From NCBI RefSeq assembly GCF_932526225.1, contig NC_064040.1, positions 5,305,181-5,369,180 of the forward strand: 64,000 nt of DNA, written 5' to 3'. Below the pieces are notes generated by a model. It was not told the DNA's origin and searched no databases. It was given only the letters and a program-made list of their open reading frames with translations. The DNA is from Nematostella vectensis (Eukaryota; Cnidaria; Anthozoa; Actiniaria; Edwardsiidae). Positions 11,132 to 23,900 of the stretch are shown here, in pieces. The translations under genes and the position numbers were made by a program. Position 1 is the stretch's first letter, and every line of letters begins with the position of its first letter.

Positions 11132-14100
11132 ATGGTGCAGCGTTCCGCTCTGTACCACATTTCTGTAGTTATCCTAGTTGTCACCACGGTAACCGTTACT
11201 ACGGTAACCAACGCTGATAAAGATGTCATCGAGTCATGGAGACAGCTTGACGTTGGAAAAGCCGCTAGCCAATTCAAGGTGAGTCAGAACGAGGGTATGA
11301 AACTAAGCTTGATCCTCTTTCTTGAAGCAGGAAAACATGCCCCCTCATATTAAGGATTAGGGACCTACAGGGAACCATGGATTTACGACGCCAGAGAGTC
11401 GAGGACGGCACACACGCGAAATTTCAGCGCGCGCTACCACATTTGTCTTAAACAAGGACCTGCGGTCAGGTTGCGTTATTTTCACGCGCGCGCTGAAGAA
11501 TAGAGTTATTTCATAGGAGCGCGCGCTGTTTTTTAATTAAATTATCAATCACAATTTTTGTCGTTTGTTGCCGTAGAAAACCACTCCCAAGAAGCTCGCC
11601 GTTATTGCCTTGTGTATACAGAACGTTATTTTCAACTTCGAAATGATCATAGTTAATCTACGGCTCTGCTTTCTCGATATTTACGGAGCTATGTTCTTGA
11701 CGTGGACTAGCGAGAATGACGACTTGGACCAGGTCCGCGCCTTTTATACCGCGGGTATGTTTAAGCGCGCGGGACAATTTCGTGTGCGCCGACGTAGTCC
11801 TACCACTGTTGTGAATCCCCTAATGTTTTCTAAGAATTTAAAAGATCACTTGCCCCTTCTTGTCTAACACGACCCTCTGGATGTACTTGTGAAAAATCAC
11901 TGCCATAAACGCAGGCGTCATCTGTTACAATTTATTGTTCGTCTCGTGTCTAACCAAGTAGTCCTATCCCTGCACCCACAGGTTGAATGGTGTCGCCAGC
12001 GGATGAGTCGTTATGATTGGAAGGCTAAATTACAACCGTGCCTGCCACGGGTTCCCTGGGAACACAAGGATCCCGTGAATGAAGACACAGATCCCGAAAG
12101 GAGCTTTGTTCGTAGTGTTGATATAAGTCCAGCAGGATTCTACAGCAAAGTAAGGGTACTCGTCTACAAGGGTTTGAATAATACGCCTCACGTATAGTAT
12201 TCTGCGGGCAAGTCCGTCCCTGTATATGTGAGGATATCAGGCGGATAAAGCCTGCACTGGAGAAACAGGCTGATGCATTTAGCTTCTTCTTAGCTATAGT
12301 CCTAGCGTCTAGTTTAGTTTACAAAAACTTGATTGATGACTGGATCTTGCTAATTCGCTGAGTATTTCTACAAAGTGCATCACGGGGCGTGGTCAAGAGT
12401 ACAAAGGGGACTTCTGGCGCTTAGTCTGAGCGTCTAATTAGATTACCAAAAGCTTAATAAATTACTAGATCTTGCCCATTTTCTAGCTATTTCTACAAAG
12501 CGTAACGTGAGACGGCGTTGTCAAGAGTACAGGGGGGGGACTTCTGGCGCTTAGTCTTGGCGTCTAATTAGATTAACAAAAGCTTAATTACTGGATCTTG
12601 CTCATTCCCTAGCTATTTCTACAAAGCGTAACGTCAGACGGCGTTGTCAAGAGTACAGGGGGGGACTTCTGGCGCATTGACGTACGCGGAGAGGCGAGTG
12701 TGGCCGCAGACGTGTACGATAAAGGCGACGGGACATATGAAGCCGTGTTCCTGCTACCGCTGGCCGGGGAATATCAGATTTATATCACGCTTGACTATAC
12801 TGACTGCAAGGGCATCAAGGACCCTCCTGCTGACTGGTTCAAACGAGGCATGTGTAACACGTGATAAAGAATCCATATTAGGCATCATACAAAACCCCAG
12901 CCTTTGCCTTTTGCTCTAGCATCCAGCTCGCGCGAGGCCATAAATCCAAGATGGCGCCCAAAACACGGGAAAGCGGGGTTTTCGTCGCGGAAACACCAAC
13001 AAACGCCTACTAGTAGGCTGCCGCTTATAACAGGCGATTACACAAGGGTTCAGGCGCAAAACCCCCTAGGCCGCCAAAAAGTGGGTCATTTTGCGCCTTC
13101 ATGAAAGCCTGCCAGTATCACGTTCAAACTCAACATTTGAAACATTGTTATGTGCTTGTTCCTTTGTGTTTTTACTTTTTTTCACGACTTACTGTACTAT
13201 TCAGGATGTAGGCATGGCTCGTTCCAGCCTCCTGGGAGTCTCCACGGCCGTGAAAATGATTATGTCAACCAGACACTTCAAGGGGGTGCCCCTATTGTGA
13301 TTGACGTGGAACCTCCTCTTGCTAAAGCACTGGCAGGTAAGTGGTAGATGATAGAGTTGCTTATTCGATTCGTCTAATTTATTTGTTTATGTGTTTTTCG
13401 AGCCAACGTATTTTGGTATGTTCTAGCATTAAACGCGTTCAAGGTCAGCGGTCACCTTGGTTGCCATGACAAATGTGATGTGCTTTGGGATGGCTATGGC
13501 ATATGGAGAGAGGGGAACTGGGTACCATACACACCAGGTATAGCTCTGCGAGTATCCGATTAATCTTTGTTTATAATGCAAATGTTATAACCTATGTAAT
13601 TGCCGTATCATTATAAACAGAATCGGTATCAATTGAATAAACAATGCAATCAATTGCATAATTGAAATATGACGATTTATGGCATAATTTTCACAAGTTG
13701 TGGCCTACGACTATCAACAAATAAAATATCCATTGAACCTATTTTAATCAGTTCAAAAATGCCTGTATTCATGTTAACCAGACTCGTGGACCTTTGTAGG
13801 TCTTTCAGTGAATCTCGGCGGAGGGTCGAGCCATATTCGTGGCCAAGGAGTATTCTATATATATGGAGACTCACTCAATCGATATTTCTTCGAGTCGCTC
13901 TCGCGTCGTCCATTATGCCAAGGCGTATTCCGAGCATGTTACTTCACGATGACGTGGGTGTATGCGCTGAGGCATACGGCCAAAGAAGAAATGGATCTGG
14001 CGGCCGGAGGGAAGAATATAGACATACCTCGAATACTGGCCGAACTCAAGGAGGCGGTCACAAGACAGGACATGGACGAACAGGTAAGCGAAATGGCGAA

Positions 14101-15439
14101 GTCAAGAAGAAGGGGGAGTTAAGATATACCGCAGATACTGGCCGAACATAGGGGTGCGGTAATACGACCACATCACGACATGAATAGCTTTGTTCGTGAA
14201 ATGTTGTGGTCAAGAAAGTAGAAAGGGGTATAGTTATATGTCCGAAGGATACATGGAAGAACTTAGAGATTACAAGACCGGCATGGACGAACAGGTAAGT
14301 GTTCTAGATGGAAAATACAGGATATATAACGAGAGGTAAGGAAATCACAAGATCGGTCATTGCCAGAGCAGTCTTTGTAAGGGTAAGCTAAAGGGTGTCG
14401 TAAACAGAGGGGAGGTAGATATACATCGATACTGGCTGAGGAAGGCGGCAACAAGACAAGACATACAAAAAGGCATGTAAATTATATTTGTGATGCTCTC
14501 TTTGCAGTGGTTATTCAACATGAATCATCTTCTTTACGCAGAGCGCTCTCCTGCTGAACGCAGGTGTCCATTTATTGAAGAGTTCGGGTTTCTACACGTA
14601 CCAAAAGCTGATTAACGGCATCGTGTCCGTTCTGAAGCAGCACTTCCGCGGAACTGTCATCTGGAAAACAACCACGAGTCTACAGGCACAGCGAGAGCTA
14701 TACAGCGGCTGCTTTAGGAGATTCCACACAGAGCAGGTACGAAAAGAGGATGGATGACCAGGGGTCCCAGTGACGACCGCGAGTTTAAGCAATAAGCAAG
14801 ATAGAAAAAAAACTCAAAATGAATGAATAAATAATTGCCCGTATAACCGATCGGGACAAGTTTTTGCCCAAGCATCCGCTCCAGCGCCCCCAAAAATATT
14901 CCCGGCACAACTAGTTTGACTCCACAAAATTTGCCAGCAGAACCATTCGGGATGATTTTTTTTCCCAGCAACCGAGGGCACTAACATCTTCCCAGCCAGC
15001 AAAAAATCGGGATCAGATCCGTTTTGTGCCCTTAAACGGGTTCCTGTGGCTTAGAACAAGCATATATGACAACCTTTTCCTAGTATTTTCCCCTTGTTGA
15101 CATCACCAACATTACCATATTTGTTGTTGTTGGGCTTCTACTCTCTTCGTGCAGACCACAGACCTAATTTTATCTTAGTCAAGTGAATCCTACGGAACCC
15201 AGAGACACCGCTGTTTACTTCATTTCCCGTTTTTTAATTCAATTTTGTATTTTGCTTCTCAGCGCACGGATCTGTTCAACGCGTACGCGATGAGCGCAAT
15301 GTGCCGGGCCGGATTTCTGGTCTTGGACGTGTACCCGCTGACCAAATCCTACCCCGCGGGCACCCTGGATGGCGTGCACTATGACAACAAGGTGTTCTCA
15401 TCAGCAGAGGACATCCTAGAGGAATACTTTACAAGCTAG
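11132..15439 (+). CDS. Secreted NXPE-like PC-esterase (SGNH hydrolase fold)
   Basis: Eight exons in consistent phase are proposed: 11132-11278, 11982-12171, 12638-12851, 13212-13336, 13427-13537, 13800-14083, 14542-14736 and 15263-15439 (TAG), giving 480 aa. Residues 2-28 are a hydrophobic signal peptide. Residues of about 90-200 form an immunoglobulin/filamin-like domain (GGDFWRIDVRG, GDGTYEAVFLPLAGEYQIYI). The C-terminal half is a PC-esterase domain: YIYGDSLNR gives the nucleophile Ser287, LLLNAG the oxyanion Asn, and LDGVHYD the Asp/His pair. NXPE and related proteins are thought to act on glycans in the secretory pathway; the substrate is unknown. The exon 2 donor (GG|GTTTGA) and the exon 3/4 junction are the weakest splice calls. 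Exon 3, exon 6 and the 3' end are each beside local tandem repeats. Confidence 0.82.
12290..12676 (+). repeat. Triplicated intron 2 / exon 3 boundary
   Basis: Three tandem units of about 115-128 bases end at about 12431, 12561 and 12676. Each carries TATTTCTACAAAG, then GTCAAGAGTACA, a G run and GGACTTCTGGCGC. Only the last unit leads into exon 3. The two upstream copies are broken: their coding-like part runs into TTAGTC with a stop, and the G run is 4, 8 and 7 bases long in order, changing the frame. Confidence 0.8.
14020..14470 (+). repeat. Degenerate repeats of the exon 6 donor region
   Basis: The end of exon 6 (ATAGACATACCTCGAATACT, GGCATGGACGAACAG|GTAAG-type boundary) is echoed inside intron 6. 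GCAGATACTGGCCGAACATA is near 14132, GGCATGGACGAACAGGTAAG near 14280, and ATACATCGATACTGGCTGAG near 14420. The copy at about 14280 even keeps a consensus GTAAGT donor. Confidence 0.7.
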
Positions 15440-15930
15440 TTAATCAAGTTTAACAAGTTAGTTGATACAGGAAGGGGAGGGGATTCCACAAGCTCAGGCG
15501 CGTACACAGGGGGTGCGCAGGGTGCGCGCGTCACCCCCCTTGGCGGCCAAAAAGTGGGTCATTTCTTATAAAGGAATCTTCAAATACTATAATTTATCCA
15601 TATGATACCTATGACTGCGCAACCCCCCCCCCCCCCCCCCCCCCACTCAGCCAATCCTACGCGCCTAGAGTTAATTGATATAGGGAGGGGATTCCACAAG
15701 CTAGTTAATACAGGAAGAAGGAGGACGACTTCACAGCTAGTCTAAACAAAAGGGGGAGGGGGATTTAAAAAGCTAGTCGATACAGGAAGGGGAGGAGGAT
15801 TCAAGGGGAGGGGATTCCACAAGCTAGTTAATACAGGAAGGGGGATTCCACAAGCTAGGTAATACAGGAAGGACTTCTGTATCGAGTAGCTTCACAGCTA
15901 CTCGATACAGAAGTGGGGAGGGAATTTCCC
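15427..15930 (+). repeat. Minisatellite seeded from the stop-codon region
   Basis: Irregular units of about 30-50 bases carry CACAAGCTAGTTAATACAGG followed by AAGGGGAGGGGATTC. They begin with the ACAAGCTAG that contains the NXPE-like gene's stop codon and run downstream. The array is interrupted at about 15500-15665 by another dispersed repeat with a C run; a relative of that repeat, containing GCCGCCAAAAAGTGGGTCAT, is at about 13069-13088. Confidence 0.75.
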
Positions 15931-17003
15931 AAAAGGTAGGAACAAATACATGAAGATGGATACTACAACTACGGGTGATAATACTGAAAGTTTTTTTTTT
16001 TTTAAAGAATGGAGATCATGTACAGGATTGTTTGCTTGGGGTAATTGGAGGTAAAGCATCAAAATTATATCGTCCAAAGAAGAATCGAGGAAATCGAGGT
16101 ATCCGAGTAGACATGACTTTAATATAGTCCCAGGAAAAGTTTAACAGTTTAACGTTACTGGGTTCCTCAAATAAAAACCAAGGTAGAGAACAAGATTTAA
16201 TGAATAAAGATAGATAGAAAATAGCATAGATGCGTACTGAATGTATTAGTATTAAAAGAACGTACAAAAACAACGACAAAAACAAGAGCACACCCAAAGA
16301 AAAATACTTTGTCGCTTTTTCGGCGTAGTACAAAAAACCCAAAAAATAAATGAAAAAAAACATATTTCTTTGTGGCGCAAAAATAAACTAAACCAATGAA
16401 AAAGGCCTTTTATCATAGACTTATAGACATCTTCGAACATCTGCTGTGTTTCAAAGGCAAATATCGCTAAAAAAATTATGGTTGAAGATCGATACCTAGA
16501 TGTTAAATTTAAACAAATTAGAAAACTGACCCTCTGAGATCGGCAATAGAAACGAACAAAAGTGGAAAAAAAACTCTCATTCAAATATTTCAAATATTTG
16601 CTGCGAGCATTCTTTCTCCGTATGAATATGTCAAGCTTAAGTAAACTTTGAAAATATTTTATCTCGTTAAGACAGGCTAATTCGAGTTATATTTCTCGAT
16701 TTTGCATAACACAATTGACACTTTTATCAGGAGCTTTTCCTTAAAAGTATTTTTTATTAGGGGAAATTCAAAGATATGACATTTGATTATATATCACATT
16801 TACAAGCTGGCGGGTGTATTGCTGTCGCATCTGCCGATAGAACCGAGTTTATGTATTTTTAGGTATGATTAGCATACGGTATCTGGCCCTCCCTTTAGCT
16901 TGACCACAAGACATACTTCGCGCTCGCCTGGAAAACGTTCTCTTTTGGCGCTAATCCATCCAATGCCAACATCCCTGGGCATTTATCCGTCCACAGATGA
17001 GCG
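15931..17003. other. Intergenic region upstream of K2P channel
   Basis: Strongly AT-rich. Open frames on the minus strand (about 16016-16593) are low-complexity, Phe/Leu-rich and look like by-products of composition. An AG at 16995-16996 (CCACAG) may be the acceptor of a 5' UTR exon leading to the channel ATG at 17004. Confidence 0.45.
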
Positions 17004-20000
17004 ATGGAGAGAGGAAACCTGCGTCTTTTGGTCCTTATTATCGTTTACATCTTCTACTTAGCCATCGGAGCTGCAATATTTTCATCCATAGAAGGACCTT
17101 ATGAACGACGTGTAGTGAAAAACCTCATAGCGAAGAGGGATCGCTTCCTCGCTAGAAACCCATGTGTTACCGACTTTGAGCTAGAAGAATTTATCAAGGA
17201 CATTGTAGTGGCAAGAGATCAGGGAATTTCGCCGTTGAGAAATGTGTCTGTGCCGAGTTGGGAGTTTGGTTCAGCCTTTTTCTTCGCAGGAACTGTCATA
17301 ACTACAATCGGTAAGCTCTAGCTCACCAGTTGAGCAATTTTTACTGATGCATACATCTGTGCATTAGGAGCCCTAGCGAAAATGTCCTTTGAAAAGGAAA
17401 GCTGTTTTGGATCGAAAAGTCAAGCGTGTTTGTGTGTTTATATGTTGTAATTACGTGTTGCTGGTGGTACGTGTGAAAGTCTTAAGGTACAAAAACATCC
17501 GGAATCAGTGCATATAAAAGAAGTCACATAAGTGCAGTAGAAGACTGAAAATAACAGTATTTTCAATTTGCACTTCTTCTCTTTAATCTTTTTGTCTACT
17601 TAAACATAATTTATCTTAGTCAAAGCAAAAAGCTATATTCTCACACTTTATTCTCTCGATCGGAAATAATTTCCATACGCGATAACGAATCTTTGAAAGT
17701 CTAAAAGAATAGGATTTAAGTGATATATTTTGTACTGTATGATTTTGTACTGACTTTCTATACTTTATTATTTCTTTATTGCATTTAGTTTACATCACAT
17801 GTGATGTAGTTTACTGTCCTGCGGTGCTTTCTCATCAAAGTTCCTGTATTGCTTTGATCTATTCATATTTCACGGAATTTTGACATTTCTAATGACTCAT
17901 AACCCTTTATTTCCAATAGACGCACTTCCTTAGCTTACCTTACCTTAAAGAACTTTACAATTTTAGTATATTACCGTAAAACTGCTATAATCCTTTTTCT
18001 GTTTGAGCTGCTTTTCAGTCTTTCATTTGTGCTTCTTTTAATCTCAATTGTATTTCAGTCTCCCGAGAAGATCTTGGCTGCTAGGAGAAAAACTTGCTCA
18101 CAAAACACGCCATGAGGTGTGGGTGTTTTAAAAAAATCAATTTACAGCAAACATATTAAACATAAACGGGTTGTGATATGAAATACGCACGAGGAAAGAA
18201 GTAGAGAGGCGGGTTTCGAAAGCAACAAAAATAAAGAGACAGGTGGAACTAGCGGGTGGTACATCAACCTGACGAACGCTTTACGAAGATCGTACGAGGC
18301 TAAACGACTGCTCTTTTACTATACTCGATAACCATTCGAAGTCTAATGAAATTTTTTTTTTCTGTTTTTTTTTTTTTTTGGAACAAATATAATTTAATTT
18401 TTAAAAATAGGAAATATGAGGAAAAAAAACGGGAAAAAAATCTTTTGAAATAAACAAATCCTTGTAATGTTCTGTCCATGTTCGCTGCTTATCAGCAAAA
18501 TTACCACGAAATTAGAAATTATACAACATCTTATCGCTAGTCAATTTTATCTGATCCATGGCAAGTATTTTTGTTCTTAGAAGACACAATCTTGATCTTT
18601 GGTAAAAAAAAGCCGGCTAACCGCTTAGATAAGATAGTGATATCAAATGGAAATACTAGTTTCGAGATTTTGCTATATTTTGATTGATATATTTTGCTAT
18701 GCTCTACATTAATAACTTTGTTTAATTAACCTATGGGATAAATAGTGCTTTTATGTAGATTTGTACTCTCTGGGTCGTAAAAAATAAAAGTTATATATCA
18801 CATCATAACTTTTCCAGCTCAAAATTACCATAGAAACACACCTAAAGTATATTAAAATCATTTCAATTTTATATCGGGTTCTGGTCATACTCCTAGTTGA
18901 GCTTCGTTAGTTGCCATAAGCAGACGGCTTTCCCACGCGTTTTTAAGTTAATCGCACCAACATTATTATGTGATTGCATTTTGTGGTATTATCGGTTGTT
19001 TAACCATTAATCATACCCACGTGGGTCATTATGGTTCTTTTTGTTTCCCGCTTTCCTCTACAAAGAACCTAGCCGCACCTCGGTGTACCCGAGCAAAACA
19101 AGCCACCTGTTTTTTTCATTCTGTTCATTTATTCCTTTACTTTTTTTCCGTAGGTAGAAATTTCCATTGCTATTTTTCACTAAAAATATTTTAACAAAGG
19201 TCGAAAAGCTAGGCAACACTCAACATTAACCTACAGAGTCGAGTCAACATCTCACAGCCGAGCTAACAAATGCTTTGGCATATAGTATCAAATGAAGGAT
19301 ATTAAAAAATCAAAATAAAACGGTTTGTTAAAACTATGTTCTTAATTACATATTTCAGCCCGGGCTGAGTTTCTAGCCCGTTTAGGTTGAAAGTCCAGCT
19401 CGGTATCCCCCACAAGTACTTGTAAAATTTCTCTTTCGATGACATGAACTAGTTTTCAGCCCGGGGGGAGTTTTCTAGCCCGGGCTGGCAAACCGAGCTA
19501 GGATTTTCAGTTGAAAATCGCCATGTTATTGTGTAAACATCTCAGCCCGGGGTGGAAAACAATACAATCCGGGTCCAGCCCAGGCTGGATTTAAGGCATA
19601 TAATCGGTAAGCAGCTGAAATTCATCATGTAATCGGCCCCTAACTCAAGAATCCGTGTCAATCAAAACTGTTATTGTCGCCTTATTTGTCTTGTAAAGTG
19701 GCCATGGTTGAGCGTAACTGTAAAACAAGAGTCCTTTAGGAATAATGGTAAAATTTCATGTTTCAGCCAATCATCTGCCTAGTGCCAAAATTCCGAATCC
19801 TATACAGGGCCATAAGGGGTGGAGAATGGGGGCATGTGCCCCCCAACTATAAGTAAATGACTAATTCGTGGCCGTATCCCGAATATTTTCTTAATATTTC
19901 GGTATAGTGACCCCAATGTTTCGAGGCCTGCTTTATAACCTGTATAAGGTTGCTTTCTGGCGCGACAAGTTGCAACCAAAAAGCGAATGTGTGACAGGGC

Positions 20001-20845
20001 CTTAAAACAATAAATTTTTAAACAGAACACACCAGATCTCTATGAATCCTTTCACTGTCAAAATCAACAGACAGACGGAGCCAAAGTCTATCAAGTGTGG
20101 TTTTAATGCCGCGTTTTGTTTGCTTATTCTTTCAGGTTATGGTAACATAGCTCCATTGTCGAGTGGCGGTAAGATATTCTGTATCGTCTACGCGCTCTTC
20201 GGCATTCCTATGACGGCCATAATGCTGACCGCGATAGTCGAGCGCCTTCTGCTAGCCGCTGAACGCGTGCAGGAGCTAATGGCGGGCTCATGTACGGTGC
20301 GAGGTATCCCGGCATCCTACCTGCGCATGGTCCATCTCACCTTCATCATGCTAGTAGTTCTTATGTTCATCATGTTCGTACCGGCGCTTGTATTTATGAA
20401 CCTCGAGGGCTGGAACTATTTCGAGGCGTTCTACTTCTGCTTCATATCGCTCACGACTATTGGCCTGGGGGATTTTGTACCAGGCGATGACGTCATGTGG
20501 CAGCACAGCGCCTATCGGTCCCTTTACAAAGTCTGCTGCATTTTGTTCTTCATAATCGGGCTTTCGTTTGTCATCCTGGTACTTGAGCTGTGTGCAAAGG
20601 TCCCGGATGACCATCCCGGCATGCTCTTCTCCTGCCATCAGCCGTACCTGAAAGACGAGGAAGAAGTGCCACTAACAGGGTATGCGCCGCGTAAAGCCGC
20701 TGACAAAGTGTGGGAGGCCGTGGGCGTACCGCCATCTGGGAACCGAAATACTTACAAGCGATTGTCTTCCGAGTCACCTGAAAGTAGCGATAGAAGTCCG
20801 GAGCAGCAAAGCAATAAATCCAGGCGCGGGGATACGCCTAGATGA
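17004..20845 (+). CDS. Two-pore-domain potassium channel, TWIK (KCNK1/6)-like
   Basis: Two exons, 17004-17310 and 20136-20845, join inside the first selectivity filter and give 338 aa. TM1 is at about residues 7-27. A cap region follows, with RFLARNPC (its Cys aligns with the inter-subunit cysteine of TWIK channels) and an N80-V-S sequon. The first filter is TIGYG (101-105). The second pair has FYFCFISLTTIGLGDFVPG, close to the TWIK signature, with RSLYKVCCILFFI as TM4. The C-terminal tail is Ser/Arg-rich and cytosolic. Two subunits would form a background K+ channel in a cell membrane. The length matches the family (TWIK1 336 aa). The 2.8 kb intron holds repeats and no extra exon is needed. 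Confidence 0.93.
19355..19600. repeat. AGCCCGGGCTGA palindrome cluster in K2P intron
   Basis: At least four AGCCCGGGCT-like palindromes occur near 19360, 19460, 19482 and 19545, with CAGCCCAGGCTGG near 19577. They are interleaved with CAGCTCGG and CTAGCCCG words. This is a simple dispersed repeat; no coding content. Confidence 0.5.
19800..20000. repeat. Dispersed GGGGCAC/GTGCCCC repeat, copy 2
   Basis: ACAGGGCCATAAGGGGTGG, ATGTGCCCCCCAACTA, AAATGACTAATTCGTGGCC, TTTCTTAATAT and CCCAATGTTTCGAGGCCTG appear in the same order as in the copies at 3371 and 53457. Confidence 0.55.
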
Positions 20846-20899
20846 CAATGTCGGAGTAAGGGAATAATATTGCACAAGAAATGAATTGATAAAGGACGG

Positions 20900-20905
20900 A
20901 ATAAA
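20900..20905 (+). other. Candidate polyadenylation signal for the K2P gene
   Basis: AATAAA 55 bases after the channel stop codon. Confidence 0.5.
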
Positions 20906-23900
20906 TTTGATTTTATAAAGATGCATTGCCGGAACACATGCATCGTTTGGTAGCTAAACAGATTTGTGTAAAATGTGTGATTCTAGAAATTGAACGAAAT
21001 TAAGGGGGAGAAGGGGAAGGCTTTATGCACCGATTTCTAGGAGCTCGAAAAACCTCGTTTTTTTTTCTGAGAAGGGAGGTGGAAGTATGGATCTTTCTGT
21101 ATCACACAATAACGACATAAAGACCACAATGGGGAAACTAAATGGCCTATATTATCCTCTTATGAATCGATACATTATTTGTTTTCATTATTCTAATTAC
21201 TGGGGTGGGGTGGGGGTGGGGGTGGGGGGCATTTGACTGTAACAAGAGGTCACATCTACTTGGTATCCTATAGTTACCTACAACTCAAAGGATGAAGCTA
21301 TCATTGTTGTAAATTTCGCGATTTTTGGGCTGAATTTACACTGCGTGAAAACGAGAACGCAGAAATTGAAATTGAGAAAATATCACGGTATAAAACACTA
21401 CAGGTTCGCTGTCTCGGCGTAGTTTTCTTGGGTTAACGATAGGGGTATGTCGATACAGAGGTATTTATGTATCTATTGATGACTTGGGTGAACTGTAGAG
21501 TTGTTTTCAATAAATGGTGGAGCAAAGTGACAAAAAATAGCACGTGGATGTGTAGCTTTGTAAAAATGACCAACATCCTCGAGAGCCTTGGGCGTAACGA
21601 ATGTGACAGCGTAACGAATATGACATGTAATAGCCAGAGGTATTGGACAACTGCAAGAATGAGATCGTCTATGTGTTTGGACGTATCAATCGGGGTTAAA
21701 CCCTTTGTCAAACCCTTTGATTAGTCTCCGTTAGTGCAGTCACGCAATTCAGGTGTTATTCGTATTTGGGTAACCACGCCCATGCAGTGAAGGGCATTTA
21801 CTTGTTTGTTATTTAATAAAGTGACAGACATTGTCTTGTCATGCTTATGTTTCGTCACGAGATGAATACAGGGGAATTACCCCGGGGAAGGAACTCTCCA
21901 GAAAAGTAGACGGGAGTGATCGTTACATCTTTTAGGGTATAAAATTCGACCAACTGCCTTTTGTAAGGGGGTGTGTAAGGGTTTTTTTTTCGATTCTGCT
22001 TTCTCTTAGGGTTAAAAATTCCTTCGACGACACCCAATTTGCTATCTGTTAGAAAAAAGAAATTCTGTTGACCACGCCCAAAGTGCCCTCCTGCCCTTAG
22101 GATTAAATTCGGTTTTGCCGACGATCACCCGTCTGTTTTTATCGAGCACTAACTCATCACGGAACCTTTTCAGTAGCAAACTAAAAAAAGCCAAAATAAA
22201 AACAGAAAGGCCCGTCACGCCAGAGAACGACGAAAAAATAAAATCTCTAAATGGAATTTGTCATCCAAAAAGTCACGTGGTCTTTTAGTGCATGTGACCT
22301 ATTTGAGTTCACACCCTGACTCGATGAGAAAAAAAACTATTACCACTTGGTTTCTAGAAACGAGCAGATTTTTGCGTCTCGTCCATTTTGCGCTTAATTA
22401 ACAATGCTTGAAAAGAAGACAAAGCCAATTTTCCACTTTTAAGCCAGTTCTAACGGCGCCGGGATTCCTGTCAACAACAGACAACAGACAACACTGATGG
22501 GCCAACATTAATGTCGCTATTTTCTCATTAACAAGCTGGAGGGTGCTGTAGTTCGGCAACACTTCCTACGTCTGTTACCACATCTCCTATTTCCGTTACG
22601 GGAGCTTACTTTTGCAGCGTTTTAGGACTTGCAACCGTAGATCCTCCTTATATGGTTCACTATAGTAGATCCTTCATATATGGTTCACTATAGCAGATCC
22701 TCCTTATATGGTTCACTATAGTAATGGTTAGGGTTTGGGTGTTAGGGACCCAAACCATATATTAAGGACCTACTCTTGCCACAGCGGGGAGTGCGGAGGG
22801 GATGGGATAGAGAAGGGGTGCAGTAAACATGGCAATAGATACTACCGCAAGTATGATTTCATTTTATTTTGAAAATTGCCATACGCCCTCATATACCATA
22901 CACCAATTAAAACATAATTACTATATAACAACCAAATTTGTTGTTGAAAATCATTTCTACTGTAGACTCTTACAAAACCACCTGCTACGATTAGTTAACT
23001 CTTGTCTTTTTCTATGACTAAGTTTACTCATTATAGCTAGCATACAAAAATCGGCCCAAGCTAAACAATCAATCGAAGTTCGAATAAAAAAGAATGCCAA
23101 GAAATAAATTTGCTAAACCAATAGGAAAGATTAGACTGTTTCAAAGTGTCAGTGAAATGAGCATGGGAACACTGTGATTGGTGGATCGCTATCTCTCAGT
23201 GGAATTTGATGGTCCTGACTATATACTATCTACTTCGTTGTCAAGATCGCGCAAGCAATTTCCGTAAATTTGGCTCATAAAGCTTTGAAAAAGTGAGCAC
23301 TCAACAAATTCTGTTAGACTCGAATAATGCGAATAACTGTAAGTATAAGTGAAAGCTTACTTAACTTCGACAATACAAATGAACAAATGGAAACAAAGCT
23401 AAGAATACCATATTTTGCTGGTAGGCGTAATTGCATTGATGCCAAACAAGGCTAAGTGTTTCATCTTCTGGTTACATTACCGCACCAACATACAAAGGGT
23501 GGTGTCTATTGTCATTAACTTTACAGGCTAACAAACTTAACTATACGACTCCTCTCTGCTAAACACTTAACCTACCCTCTTCACAAGGAGGGCCGATTCA
23601 TAACAGTTAGACATTAAAAACAGTTGAGTAAAAAAGTGATCGCGAAACGAAAGCGTATTGAGGCGACCCTCCAGCATCACGGGAATTCTACGACGCCATT
23701 AGCATTGTGACGTCACTAACTTGATATTAAATCCCTTAATATCAAACCGTTAAAATTACACAGATTGTAGCCACTTGACCAAGTCAGGCGGGGCTTATAA
23801 TTTTTTATACAGCAGTGTGGCGGACTCCTTCAAATTTATTAAGTGACGGGATTAAGTTCTTCGCAAGTTGAGATGAAAATTATCTCAACTACATAATTGT

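Noticed and set aside
11610..11867. Extra exon of the NXPE-like gene
   Set aside because: Exon 1 and the exon at 11982 join in phase into a continuous conserved-looking sequence without it, and the frame shows no family match.
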